A stretch of DNA of 64,000 nucleotides, taken from positions 1,894,751 to 1,958,750 of the forward strand of contig VZRZ01007791.1 of NCBI GenBank assembly GCA_013398175.1, read 5' to 3'. Position numbers and translations under genes: made by a program. Positions 46,365 to 60,200 of this stretch are shown here, one piece after another (within the stretch, counting starts at the first letter, position 1; each line of letters begins with the position of its first letter). Below the pieces are notes generated by a model. That model did no database searches. It saw nothing but the letters and a program-made list of their open reading frames with translations, and had not been told where the DNA came from. Origin of the DNA: Climacteris rufus. Lineage: Eukaryota; Chordata; Aves; Passeriformes; Climacteridae.

Positions 46365-46418
46365 GAGCTGTCTGCTTTTTGGCTGCTCAGAGAGAACTTT
46401 ACTGGTCACCTTTGGAAG
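46284..46418 (-). CDS. LARP4B: LARP4B exon 2 with the conventional start codon (coding 46284-46364)
   Basis: Acceptor ...CTGTTTCCACAG|CTTCC and donor CATCTA|GTAAGTATT bound a 135-nt exon. ATG at 46364-46362 opens MTSDQDTKVVAEPQ... and the exon contributes residues 1-27, ending GSHL in phase 0. The sequence matches the human LARP4B N-terminus closely. The upstream part of the exon is open in the same frame but is taken as 5' UTR, because the human protein starts at this Met. In human, as I recall, a further short segment of about 22 residues follows before the TKVSEL exon; I did not find its equivalent in this window. Confidence 0.93.
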
Positions 46419-49400
46419 CTGTGGAAACAGGAAGACAAAAGACTCTGTAAGTGCTGGTTGCAATTCCCAGGAACCCGCAGCCCTTCCAGACACGCTCTGC
46501 TGACTCAGGCCACAGGTGCACAGAACGTCCCCACAGCGAGCTCAGGATGCTGCATCCAGAGCAAACAGAGGATGAGGATAAAGCCATCCTGCAGATACAC
46601 TCAGCTCCCAGTCACTGGCTGCCTGGGGATTACAGATCCCAAGGGATTACAGCTTGCCACAGCATTGGGCAGGGAAATTCCATTGAGAAAGTTTCTCTTG
46701 ATTCTCACTTTAATTATTCAGACTGTATTTCAAACCATGACTTCTTCAGCTGGTAGACTCTACTCACTAAGAAGCATTTAGTCACAAACTACCCTTTGTC
46801 TTCTGTAACTACTTTGATGGTCGCTTTATCTTTGCAAAAATTTTAGAAGCATGTTACAACAGTTTTGCTGGATTAGTAACACACAACCAGTTCTTCTGCT
46901 CTATCATCCCCAAATCTTATTTTGTTTTATTAAACAAGTAAAAAACTGAGTAGAGTTGAAAGTCTGACAGTGACTTTGCTTTGAAAGTTGATGCTATTAT
47001 TTAGTTTTCTTATTTTAAAAAGTTATTTAAAAAACAATAAAAGTTAATTTAAAACATGAAGGCTAAAAGTAAATATTGGGGTGTGAAAATCAGGCTTTTT
47101 CATTTTTTTATTTTCTGAAAAGATGTAAAATGCCTTTTCAGTTTCCTATTCATATGGAAATTCCAGTACTGCATCCGTAACAATGCATGAAAGAAATTTA
47201 TTGCCTTCAAGTTGGTGACACCAAACTTCATACAATCTCCTTAAAATAAAACCACAAAGATTTGCAGCACATGGAAGTTAATGGTGTTCTTCCATTCTTT
47301 AGGAACACAAGCTCCTTTTAAGCTACCTTGGCTCCAAAAGACTAGTTAAGAAATCTTTCTTTCAGTCTATGGCTTTATGCCCTTCCATGAAATCTCCTTT
47401 ACACTATATTTTGAAATGGACTAAAGCAAAAGCCAAATAAAACCGACTTAATACGCTCCAAGATTTTCAATTAAAATTATTACATTCAACTATCAACTGA
47501 TTCAAGCACCTGTATTACAGGATTATGCAAAAGATATCTTGTACATACAGCTGAAGAAACAAATATACTGACAACCCCAAGAAGATGAACATTTCAGCTT
47601 ACATTAACAGTTGCTTATCACTTCATGCTGTTGATGTAAAGTCAGCACAAAAAATACGTTTTCAAAAGAAACACATGTACTGTGTGTCATTGTTATATTC
47701 TCAGAAGTTTATTTTCTAACACTTTGTCTCTCAGTTGGAATAGAAACTACTGAAGTAAGGAAGAAATGACAGACAAAAAACCACACAAAAATGAAATTTA
47801 AAAATTACACTATCTCTCACATACAGTATTACACACATAGTTTACAAACAAAGTCTGGAATTTGTTAACGATGTTTGTATTTTATAGAATATCCAAAAAT
47901 TACCCTCATGATGAGAGCAATTTTTCAAAAGCACTACTAAATAGCCAGGATCTGTGTTGCTCAAAGCCATGCACAGGAAGATGGAGGCACACTGACACTG
48001 GGGAAGGTGTCTAAGCTTCTTGGAGAACACATCTATTCGTCTACTTTAAAGAATTTGTGCTTAGCCTTTCAAAGTCAGCAATGGTGTTATCCAGTCAGCA
48101 TTCTGATCCCCAAATCAACACAAGGTACCTCTTCACATCCTTCTGTCACCTGCTTATCTCACATATTCCCCTCCCCTTCTAGGATCAGCCTGTCCACAGA
48201 CATGCTGCAATCTGTTCCATCCTCTGCTACAGTGTTAGCACCAGAACTTTGCGGGTCCGTGGATAAACGGAAGGAAAACATCTAAGATCATGTAAGTTGA
48301 TCAAAGGAAAGCAAAGTTCCACTACACATATGTTCTTCAAAACATTTGCTCACTGGTCATCAAGCACAAAATATCCAGCTAAATCATTAAGTCCAGCTGA
48401 GGGTAGGCAAGTTGTCGGCCAACCTGCCAACACTCGACTGCAACGTGCACATTGCCACTTCAAACTTCTCGGGCAACGCACCAGCAATTAGAGCAGCATA
48501 TCGTTCTACTGCTTTTCAGAAGTCCCTTAAATGAGATTATACAAGATGCTTATCACAGGCCAGGTCTAGATTGAAGATCTAGGTAACTTTGTTTGCACTA
48601 CTCAGACTAATATTCTCATTACATACAAGATTCTTTGTGATACACACCACACTAAATCCACTCAAACAAGTGTGATAATATAATCTGTTTATAGATAATA
48701 CAACCTGCCTTCCAAATCCTGTAATTTAACATTGATCAGCTACTGCCTTTCTGCAAATGGATAAGCCATATGGGAAGATCCCAAACACAGAAGGAGGGAG
48801 CTTCTTTTGCTATTATCTTCACTTAGTACATCACACTGCTACAAATCTGCAGGACATCATGTGCTCTGTTGCAAAATCCCATTGGTTGTGATATATTTCA
48901 AAGTCACTGGACATGCAGGGCTATTCTGGAACGTTAATGACAACTTTTCTACTGTAGAGCCGCCACTTACCAGACTCCTAAAGAACAAAACCTGTGTGAC
49001 TGCAGAATCCCATTACTATCCTGTTAGAGAATACAGGGTTTGTGGAAAAAGGCAATGTTACTCCAGAAAGAGAAAAACAATATAAATCATGGAATGTTAA
49101 AGGGTCTCCACAGGATATGTTTTATCATGTTTTTCAACAGTATTGATGTATATCTTCATATAAAAGCTTATTTACACAAACCACAATCAATAGCTGGCAA
49201 TTCTAGAAACTACAGGCAAGGATTCGCAGTTTGAAAGAGTTTATCACCCAAACAAGTGACAAGTTGAATGGCGCATTTTAATTCAGCAATAAAAATTACC
49301 ATCCAACTGAAGAGTTAACTTGTTCATGTCTTTAAAGATATAGTTTACCAGTCAGCAGTTCCATGTATCTTTGCATAAATACATGTTGCTGCAATAAGCA

Positions 49401-49507
49401 GGAGACATTCAAGAGAAAAATGCAAGTTGGCAAACCCGTTTTCGATAGAGTTGCAGTACCTATGGCAGAACACTGAGCTATCAGAATCAAATGGCAATTT
49501 TTTCATT

Positions 49508-49695
49508 CACAGAATCACAGAACAGATTTTTAGTTGAAAGGAGCCTTTAAAGGTCATCTAATCCAACTTCTCTCAATGAGCAGGGACATCTTCAACTAGA
49601 TCAGATTGCTCAGAGCCCTGTCAGCCTGACCTTGAGTGTTTCCAAGGATGAGGCATCCACCACCTCTCTGGGCAACCTGTGCCAGTGTTTCACTG
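49508..49695 (-). repeat. CR1 LINE 3'-end fragment (minus orientation)
   Basis: Begins 'tcacagaatcacagaa', then runs through the standard antisense CR1 tail: a segment like 'ggtcatctaatccaac', then 'gagcagggacatcttcaact', then wording equivalent to 'ccaccacctctctgggcaac'. About 190 bp survives, with several changes from the usual consensus. It is a 5'-truncated, non-coding relic. Confidence 0.85.
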
Positions 49696-50285
49696 GTTTA
49701 GAAGCACCAGTAATTTCAATGCTGTAAATGCACACAGAAATAATTATTTCCTTCTGGCTTGCCTTTTGGTCACTACAGAGTAATGAGTCAAATTCAGCAA
49801 GTCGAGAGCAACTCTGCTCTTGATGCTACTACAGACATTCAAATGTTTATGTTGACAACTACCTAATCCAAGAGAAACTGCATAGGTATATTAAGACTTA
49901 TCAAAAGCAGTTCAAACTTGGTTTATAAACAGGCAAGACAGAGAAGTTTAAAATACAGGTTATAATATTTTTCTTTAGAAACTGCATAACATTCAATAAT
50001 GCTTGCTGTCCCCAAAACTAACAGACGGCTCAATCTGCTAAAGTAGCAATTGCAAGAGGGAGGGGAAGAGCCCCTCAATACTGCTGTATTAACGTGATGG
50101 GGCAGTCACCTTTCACTTGCACAGATCTGTCCCTGTGGACACCTGGTCAATGTTAATCTGAGCAGTTACAAGAATATTTTCTGGAGGGACTGAGATCACC
50201 TGGCCGAGCAACACAGGTATTACAGCCTACTGGTTTCACCCTGCAGCAACCACAACCACCTTGACAAATAAAAACATCTGGGTGC

Positions 50286-50302
50286 TTTTTTTTTTTTTTT
50301 TT
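50286..50302. repeat. Poly(T) run, 17 bases
   Basis: A T17 homopolymer followed by GT-rich sequence containing several shorter T runs to about 50360. It could be the A-tail of an old retroposed sequence read on the minus strand, but I see no body attached. It is a likely site of length error or polymorphism. Confidence 0.8.
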
Positions 50303-53300
50303 GTTTAAGGTTTGTGGGAGGTTTTTTGTCAGCTTTTTGTTGTTTTTTGCGGGGTTTGGAGTTGCCTTTTCTTTAAAGCTGATGGTATGGTTCTTTACTG
50401 TCAAGTATTTTCAAAACTGTCTTGTTATAAGAATTCCATCATTTCAGAAGATACCAGATACACACCAGAAATGGCCCACAGGATGACTGCAGATAAGTGC
50501 ACACAACCACATGATCACTCTTGTCTGGGTGCCAAGCCAAGCAGTGCTGGGACTGCTCTCACCCAAAAGCCACACGTGTGTGTGTGTCGGTGTGGTGCCA
50601 GCATCAGGGTAACCTTTACTCTGCATTTTAGTGCAGGTTTAGGTACTTAGTACAGGCAGAGGTAATGTTCAGCTGTGTGAAGGTATTTATAAACACACTG
50701 CATCCACAGGCACCACAGCCTAGCAAACAGTTTGGAAAAGACATCTATCTCCTTGACTGTTACACAGCAAGCAAAACCACTACTGCCCTTGCTGACCTTC
50801 CACAAAACATCCCTGGAGTGTAGCCCCCGATCCTCCTGCTTTCATTATAGTCATCTCTAATTTTTCTAATTCATATTCAAAGTGTGCATCTCTGCAGTCT
50901 GTTTCACTGTCTAGAGTTACCAGAGACTGAGCAGCAGCATGAGTTCTCTCAATCAAATCAGTCAGATAGATCAGTTATTTAAAAACATGCAAAACCCCAA
51001 ACAATGCTCTAGGGCTGAGATCTTGCCTGCCAACTTTCAGCCCAGAGTAATCAGCCCTTAAAAAGAGATTTACAAATGCAAGTGCTGACAACTAACTTTC
51101 ATCCTGCAAACAGCAACACCATAAAACAAAAAGCTCACTAGAATAAAAGAACTTTTCACTGCTCTTCCAGCAAGCACAAACAAAAATAGATTTGAGTTTG
51201 GCTTTGTGCAGAATTCTTCCTAGCAAACATTTTAGAAACTTTAAACACAGATTAAGATAAACTTTTCACAAGGTTAATACAGAAATACACTTCAGTAACA
51301 TGAGAAAGACTAAAATGTTTTCCAAACAGAGGTGCACTGCTTAACTTAAGCCTCATAACAAAATTCCAGCTGCAGGCCAGAAATCCTCTTTCCACTGTGA
51401 GAGAGCAAATATTTTCTCACCATCTATCACACACTGATGTACCCATGAGGATCATGACACCACAGCAGAGGTAACCAGAGCTACCACTGACCTCGGCTCT
51501 GAAAAGTTTTAGCACCTGCTGAAGACATCACACAGACATTTATATGAGAAATAAGAAATGCCTTTTCCAAAAGAATGCTATAAATTTAATGCATTAGCTC
51601 CTCTTTAAACAAAGTTTACCTTTTCTCTGTTAGTTTGACTGGGGTTGTGAATACTCAAAGCATATATAATATGTCAAGGGTTAATCATGTTCTTGGTCCC
51701 AATTTTTGGTGCCAGCTGAGATATGGGATATATGGTTAAGCTTACAGAGCATCATCACGAAAAAGTGAAAAACACCCTAAATCTGAAAGGCTGAAAGTTC
51801 CCCTCTTAGTGACAAGCAGTGATACAAAGTTTCCATGTTCATCAGGTGGCTGTTCTAGAATACTTTCAAAAAACCATTTCAGCTGTTAGTGTAGGAGCTG
51901 ACCCAGCATCCTGCTGCACTGGGCACATGTAACTATTCTGTAGATCAACAGCCCTACCAAGCATGCACACAGCAAAAACCTGTGACACAACTCAGGGGTT
52001 TCCACCTTTCCCTCCAAAGCAGGAAATCAGTTTCTTCACAGAGAAGACTTGACAAGCAATCTACCTTTCACAGGATGGAATTATTTAAAATAAAATATAA
52101 TGTGAAGAAGTTCCATTACCACAATAGATAAAACTGCTGCCCCTGAGAAATCAGACAACACCAAAAGTGCATCTGTTTGTGGCCATCTCCATAATCATCA
52201 CCGTGCCTACATCAGTTGTAAACTCTCTATTACACAACAGCAATTAAAAAGTTGACATGATATAAATATTTAGTCATAACATGTCTACAGAAGTCTTGAA
52301 TGTATTACTATTAAAAATCATCATGAGGTTTTCAATTTGTTTAACTGTTGATCAGCTCAAGAGTTGTGGGGAAAGCTGAAAATTCACCTCTGGAGCTCAG
52401 TGTTTAGAGCCAGCCATTTATTCAGGTCTGTCAGATGAAGGTTTCACAATGCACACACATCCAGTACGTGCCAGCATGGTGACTGGAAAGCTAGATTTCA
52501 AAAAACCCGAGAAAAGTACCATTGGATTTGTTTCAGTTTTCCTTCCTGCCAAGAAAATTACTTATGCCCAGACACCTCCCAGAATAAGGCAACTTCTGGG
52601 TTCCTGAAGAGGAACAGGGACATGAGCACTGTGGGCAAACCCACAACAGGACACCTGACAGATGCATTTGCAAAATGCACAAGGCAACTGGATGTTAGCA
52701 AGAAACAATGTCAGAAGAACCTAAACCTTAACGTTGTCCTTTTTTAACATCCTTCCACAGAAAATACAAGCACAAATCATTCAGACCTGCTGCTGCACCT
52801 ACTTCACAAGTTTGTATTAAAAAAAAAAACAATTCCGTTGCTTGTAAGGTTGATAGACTCCAAAATTGTTCTGCAATTTTATTAATTATCCTGTAAAATG
52901 TAGACTCTCGTCTAAGAAAGGCTGAGATTTCAAGAGGAACTGAAAATCTTTCTAATTAAAGGAAATGCTGCATTTCCCTATTTAAAAATCTATGAAACAT
53001 TTCTGTGTGAGGCTTCACAAGCAACTCCCAACTCTCATCATTTACTGAGCTCTCTCACTCACACACAAACCCATGCAATGAAGAGCACACCAGAACTGAT
53101 TACTCTGCAAGCCTGGAAATCCAGATCATTACAGTAATTAGTTGTCTAAAAGATGCCAAGTAGTAAGTTACTAAACAAAGGTGATAAAATACCAAAGAAA
53201 CCTGATACTGGTAAATGATAAGGACTCTGTACAGAGGTATACGAAAAACTTTCAGTCAAGAGCAAGAAAAATGGGAAGAGGGTAAAGTTACTCTCTTATT

Positions 53301-54227
53301 CACTCACCTCAACTCAAACAAGAAGATGTTGACAGTGCACAGAAGATAATGGGATGATCCCCACCAACAAATAATTATAATTATGATTTTCATATCTAGA
53401 CTTTTATGCACTGTATTTTAAATATATATGCTTAAAACAAAAGGAAATAACTTCACTACATTAAAAGGTCTCTCACAGAATTTGCACAACCCTCCTGCAC
53501 ACCAAAAAGTTTTACATGCAGTTACTGTCTGATGTGCACTCAAACATCACTCCAGAGGCGGACCAAGAAGCCTGTGGATCACCTCCTCCTCAGTAATGCA
53601 ATGCACCAGATGTTTAATAGTATATAATCTAACAAAAATCTCACCATTTAAAAACACTAGGAGTGCTTACCAAGCAGGAATAAGCCACTGGGAAGAAATT
53701 TTTGTGCCTGATAAGAGTGTCATGTGCCCTGAAGACAAGTGTGATTGTGTCATGAGCAGTTTTCAGTTTGCTTATGGCTTGTTCTCAGTTTTCAAGTCTG
53801 AAGCAGCACTCTCCTGACTGCAGGCTGAAGCACATTACATTAAGAAACCCAACTCATTAATTAACAGGGGTTGCTTCATGTTGCACATCCATCAGAAAGC
53901 CACAAGCTTGTTTTCCTCACTGCAAGTGGACTAACAGCACACACCCTGCAGGTTATTCATAAAGATGTATATTTAATTTCTATTATAACTATCGTGTTAG
54001 ATAAGATATTTATCAGATGATGATTTCAAAAAGTACCACACTGTTAATTAAATACGTCTCTCAACTCTCTCATCTGTGCATTTTCTAAGCAACCCCTCAA
54101 ATGGCCAAGTTCAGTTGTAAGCAACTCAGCCAAATCATGAGAATTCTGCAATGAAAGGTGGGATGCTACCTTAATATAAAACATTTATGATCATAGTTCT
54201 CCACAACACTATTCTCTCTTGATGAGC

Positions 54228-54256
54228 TGAATGTAGAATTACACATTCTACATTCA
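54228..54256. repeat. Perfect 12-bp inverted repeat with 5-base loop
   Basis: The arms TGAATGTAGAAT and ATTCTACATTCA are perfectly complementary around the loop TACAC. It sits deep in intron 1 of LARP4B. Nothing beyond the hairpin suggests an RNA gene or a transposon end. Confidence 0.7.
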
Positions 54257-57200
54257 TTACTTAGGCCTACAAAAAGCAGAAAACATCTCACATTGAAGGG
54301 AAAAGGTCTTTCCCAGGAAAGAGATCAGGAATTTGTTCCTCAATAACATTACACCTCGAAGTAGAACGATTTTCCACTAAAATACTTCATCATTTGCCCT
54401 CTGTTACATTTGTGAGCATGTGACTTTCTCCCTAACTCCCAGCTCTGGTGTCATTTTTTGCTTTTCCAGGAAAGAAAACGTCACCAGCAAGAACAGAATT
54501 TGGATAAATTTGAAGGACAGTTAAATAGAGCTACACAGCAGCTGCCTGCACATGCACTTTACTTCTGTGACCACCAGAAGAGCAGTAGAGGAGAGAGGAC
54601 CCAAGCTGAACACCTGATGGCCTTAATCCCTCTGTCCTGTTCTCCAGGAAACCAACAGGAGCAGAGCACTGCAAACCACGTACTCCAGTTCTGAGTAGAA
54701 CTGAACAGCTCAAGTTCACATCACTGCTGCTGTTACTCCTGCTACAAAGCATCACAGGTAGTTCCCACAACAATTTAAAAAAAATTTTAAAAAAAGGAAA
54801 GCAAAGGCTACAGTAACATACCTGCAGGACCTTCACAAGAGAAACACCAGCAGAGTGCCTGAACTGAATTAAAGAGCGAAAGGACAGGTCAGAGCAAACC
54901 ACTGCTCTTCTGCACTGAAATAATCAGGAAACTAAGACTAAATACAGGGCAAACAATGCTTTAAAGTACCTACAGAAGGACAAGCATAGAGTTGGACCCC
55001 ATGCTCTGCACAGCATTTCATATCTGCCTCTGCATCCAAACTGTATAATAGAGAATACATTTGTTAAATGAGCCTAACCAGAGAAACAGACTAACTTTTC
55101 ACATAATCTTTTAAAACCAGCCAACCTAAATAATGGCTAAGTGTATAAAACCCCCCATATTTATGCCTAACACGGGTTAAGAGAAACTGCAAAATTTTAT
55201 GGAAGGTCCCTCCTTCTGTAAGATTACTTTTTAAATTAATACATTTTAAAAACTGATGAGATTTTCATCAGAGCACAGGCATCACATATTGTACTAACTC
55301 ACTGCTCACATTACTTTCTTGTAACACTCCCATCCACCTACATTTACCTGCTACACTTGCCCAAGCTACAAGGCAACAGCTTGTGCTTGCAGTGTCCAGT
55401 GTAGGAGGATTCTGATCTGCAACTAAAAGTCACAGCTGAGGTAATACAAAGCAAAGTGTTGGTATTTTTACTAATATAGATAAATTTAACTGCTAAGATT
55501 GTTTACTTTCCATGCAAATATTAATTCAAGGTGCTTTAAGGTCATCTTTGATAGACTAATTGCATTTTCTCTCAAAGTCAAAGCTTCTCAATAACTTCAG
55601 AGATTTTTACACCAACAAATTAGCTGGGAGACTGTTCCAGGCTTTTAATGCAATACCAATATTTAATATCAAATACTGCTCACTGGTGCAGAAATTAATT
55701 TTGTCACTTCATGTAAATGTTAAATGAAAAATTATGGAAAGCCTCACAAAATTTTGTTTCTAAATTTTAGCACCATCAAATACAAAACCTCACTTTAATC
55801 AGCTATCATCATCCATGTTGCTTGTTTGCACTAAGGTGACATGAGTCAAAAACTGCACAACACTTCTGTACACACAGAAAGCAGAAAAGCAATTGATTAC
55901 AAACTGAATTTGAAAGAAAATTCAAGCTTGCCCTGGAGTGGACAGGGCAGGAGCAAATATCTGTCAGCACTAATGGCTGGATTTCACAAAATATTGCTCA
56001 TTCCTGTACTATTTTTAAATAGGCATTTACAGAATTAATTTGCTTAAATTCTTGAACTTTTAACATGGCTATCAGAAAAAGCCACATGGAAGACTTCTCC
56101 AGTATTTTTTCCTATGCACTACAGTTCTTAGTTTTGACACACATTTTATTTCCAGTAGGTGAGTTTACTTTGGCACTCTGGACACCAAGTCTGTCTCATC
56201 CCATCATACCTTCTCTGAACACATGCACATATGAGGAATTATGATGCAAAGATAATATCTTGCATAGTAATATATTTTCTTTGTTGCCCTTCCTTCCCTA
56301 CATAACTGACCTGCTCTCACTTAACCAAGGAGGTGGTTTGTTTTGGGTTTTTTTTGGTGTTTGCTTTTCTTAAAAGTAGCTATTGAAGGCAAGTCAGAGA
56401 TTAATCTTCCTATTCCTCTGCTGAAGGAAGCAACAATTAAGCATGCTAAGAGCTCACACAGAGCAGTGAAGATTACAGACACTGCTGCACTTTCACCATG
56501 AGAGACAGTTTTCATTCTAAAACAGATTCCTGACTTGGAGTGAAAACTAGAAAGATACTGAACTTTGCTGGGTAACACTCTCACCAGCAACTCAGCATGT
56601 CAGGCTTGCTCTAAGTGGACCTGTCATTTCATATATTCTGTTTATTTAACAGAACAACTGCAAGTTCTACAGTATTTTACTAGTTAAGATGCAGCAACTG
56701 ATGGTTGTTTGGCCTTTCCCAATTCTTCAAAGAAACACTACATCTTCAAATGATTTAACACGACAGAGTTCCGGGAGGTCTAGCACTTGCTCAGAGGGAA
56801 CAAGTGAAATGTTGTGCATGCAGAGTGTCAGTTTGGCAATGCTGGGAACAACGAACTTCCTCGTTTCAATTACTGAACGTTCCTCCTCGCGATTTACCAA
56901 TCCCAGCTCGAAGCTTTCCGCATTCTTCACTGCGCTGCACTCCCAGCCTGCCCGACTCCAGGCAGGACAGTTGGCAAAGGCAAAGGAAATAACGAATCCA
57001 GTTCTGCTGGGCAGGATTTTATGATCAGCATCCTCCTCAGAAAAATTCCGAAGTTGGCAGAAGTAGATGCAGTATTTTATGACGAAAGACAAGATTAAAA
57101 ACACCACTTGAAGCTATAAGGTTAATATTTAGTGCAGTTCCAAGGGTGAGGTTAGAAGTCTGACCTTCTTTAACAGATCTTAATAGTCTTATCTTAGAAT

Positions 57201-60200
57201 ATTGCTATTACTTGGATTCCATGTTTCAAGTCTGCAATCAGTGCTGCACTTAAGCAAGAGGTCAAAAGCTGCATTTAGAACTTCCAGGACCTTTAATATT
57301 TTGAATACTCTGAATTATTATTTAAGACACATACATAAAACATACCTAGCTTCAAAGCCAATTTACCAAGTTCTTTATTGTGACATTCTCGGCCAATCCA
57401 AGAAACACTTAATTCAGGGAAACAGAACTCTAACACTAAGGACCTCAAATTCAAATGCACACAGAACTAGGATTCTGGAAAAGATTTGATGCAAACCAAT
57501 GGGACAGCCATTACAGTGCTCCTAGAATGTATCTTCGATCACAACAGGCCTGAGAAAAGTAAGAGAGAAAAGGATCTATACCCATATAAAGTGGAGGTGA
57601 GAGGCACATATATAACCAAATAAGATGTTGATAATGCCAGTGATAAGCAAGAAGATACAGTGACAAGTTTTCTTCCAACACCAATGTATACAACAATCCT
57701 TGACTATGAAAAGGCTATTTCAATAAACAATCCTTCTGCAAAACAAACAGTTTGGGATGAACTCCCCTCAAGCTCTGGGGTTTAGTTGATTTTTATTTTT
57801 TTTCAGATGACTTCAAAAGCATTAATTTACCTAAAACATTAGTTTAAGTTTTGAAACACGTTCAGGACCAAATCTAAAGTGAAATTAAACTATTTACAGA
57901 AGAAGCACTGTTTAACTTTCAGGTTTCATGCAAGAAAAGGAAGCGAATGTTTTTTGCCAACAATTACTTCATTAACCTCTTCACCAAAAATAGAATTTAA
58001 CCCCAATAATCCAGTCACTTTAGTATTACTTCCTTCTAATATAAGCTACTATCCTCCATTACAAGTTTCACTGAAACCAGAAGCAACTCTTGCTTAGTTT
58101 TAAAACACTGTATGAAAGACTATCACCTACTGGGTGCACATTTGTTCACAGAGCACCCCACCTTCCTAGAGTATCACTGTAATCAAAACTACTGGTAATT
58201 CAGGTTTTGACTCACTGTTGAAGGATGGACTGTTCCAATATTTTGCCTTGGATTTAACGACAATAATTCATCCCTGCAAGTCAAAATAACTGGGCACAGA
58301 CCTTTCTAAAAATTCCACTGATCCCCTGAATTCAGGCAGTTAAAATACACAGTGTTAACTAAGAAAATTATAATCATAAAAAAACAGACTGTGAACTAAG
58401 CTGCAACATATGTTCATTAAAAAGGATCTTTCCCCTTCCTTATAGTATAAATCTTTTAGATATTAATTATGAAGAATTGGACAAGAAGCTTTAAACGGGA
58501 GCAGGGACACAAACCCAAGATCCTGGAGACGTGCCAAAGTAGACAATGATATTTTGCCCAAATTGTTTGCCTTGCTGCTTTAAACAGCAACATTGACCAT
58601 TTTCTGTCCCTATCTGTCAGGCAGCAACAACACTGAATGGGAATGAAACTCTGAGATAAGACAGCAAATTCTGCACACACAGGTAGCTCAGCACTTACAG
58701 TAACCATGCCCCAGCGCATTCTTCACTCCTGTTCTACTTTTTAACTCCTGGAACAGAAATCGGGAAGCAGGAGGACACATCCAAACATTTGAGCATAAGC
58801 CCTCAGAGCCAGGGTATGGAAAAGCAAGCTGCTTTGGACATTGGCCTGTTGAATCATCAGTTCCTTGTTTGAACAACAGTCAGAGTCAGACTCTGTTGTG
58901 AGGCAACCTGTGACAGCATCACAACCTGTGAAAATACGCATATGGATACCAACACTGACCCAAAACAAAACCATAAAGCTGCCAAGACACATCACTGTAA
59001 AGCTTTCAAACCTTTCATTATGTTTCTGCCAAATGAGATTTATCAAATAATTTCTTTTCTCAACATAGTTACTATTTAACCAATATTTTGTTTCTCAGGT
59101 TTCCCTGTTAAATCATTGGCATCCTGTAATTACAAAATACTTGAAAACAGATTGCAGAACATTTTATCTGTTGAGAATACCAATAAGCACTTTTAACAGA
59201 ATAACAGAAATATCCAATATTTTAAGCAAGCTTGCAATTCCACCAACAAGACAGATGGAAATCTGTCTTATGAATACCACCAATGAAGTATTCACCACTG
59301 TTGCTTATTTCCAGAAGCTAGCAGGGATGGGCCAATATGAGGCTGTGGGAGAATTAACCTATCCAAAGGGAAAGCACTGTTTAGATACTTGTGCAAGAAA
59401 CCACAAGAAATCTAAAAGCAAAATTAGGTGATACAGTACTAAGACTTGCAAAAAGCCCAGCACAAGCTTTAGATAAAATAACTGTGTTCTACAACTACAC
59501 TGAAAACTCAGAATATTCCTGAACATGTCCCATGTGAAGTTTTGATAGAATCTGACGATGTAATTTCCGAAGTCTTTATTGACAGTGTTTGCTGTTTTCA
59601 ATAATGAAAGAGATATTGGTGTTTTAGAAAGGAGTCCCTAACAGGTAAAGCAATTCTGTGCCTAATTCATCACAAGCTACCATGGCAGACAGATGTCTAT
59701 ACATTTCTATAGGCACCTATGTTTCTATCTATATGTGCAACAGTCCAGCAGTCAAAGCAGCTGCCACTACCTTAAATACATGTACACTGGACTGAAAGCA
59801 TCTATGAACTCTCCATGGCCATGGAGGCAATCCAGAAGAAACCTCTGCTGTAGAATTTGCTCTCTGGAACACCAGCTCCTTGCATGCCAACAGCCTTATG
59901 CGAATAACAACAGAGCTGCTGGAAGTGCAGAGGTGGCAATCCATTCAGCTTATGAACGACTGATTCCTTTTGTATTACATCATTCAACTACCCATTAAGG
60001 AGCTGGACTGACAGGATCCAGAATATGCATAGCCCAGCCCTCCATGGTAAACGAGAGCATGCGAAAAGATTAAGACTCAAAGAAATTGGTGATTCATCAG
60101 GGCGTCAAAAGAGCTTCCCCAATTCCCTGCAATGTTCTAGGCCAAGCAGCCAGTCACATATTAGTAACCTCTGTCAGACTTCCAATTTTGGAGTTAATTG

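Noticed and set aside
46287..46781. Plus-strand open frame of 164 codons over LARP4B exon 2
   Set aside because: It is partly the antisense shadow of the conserved exon; the minus-strand reading matches LARP4B and has both splice sites.
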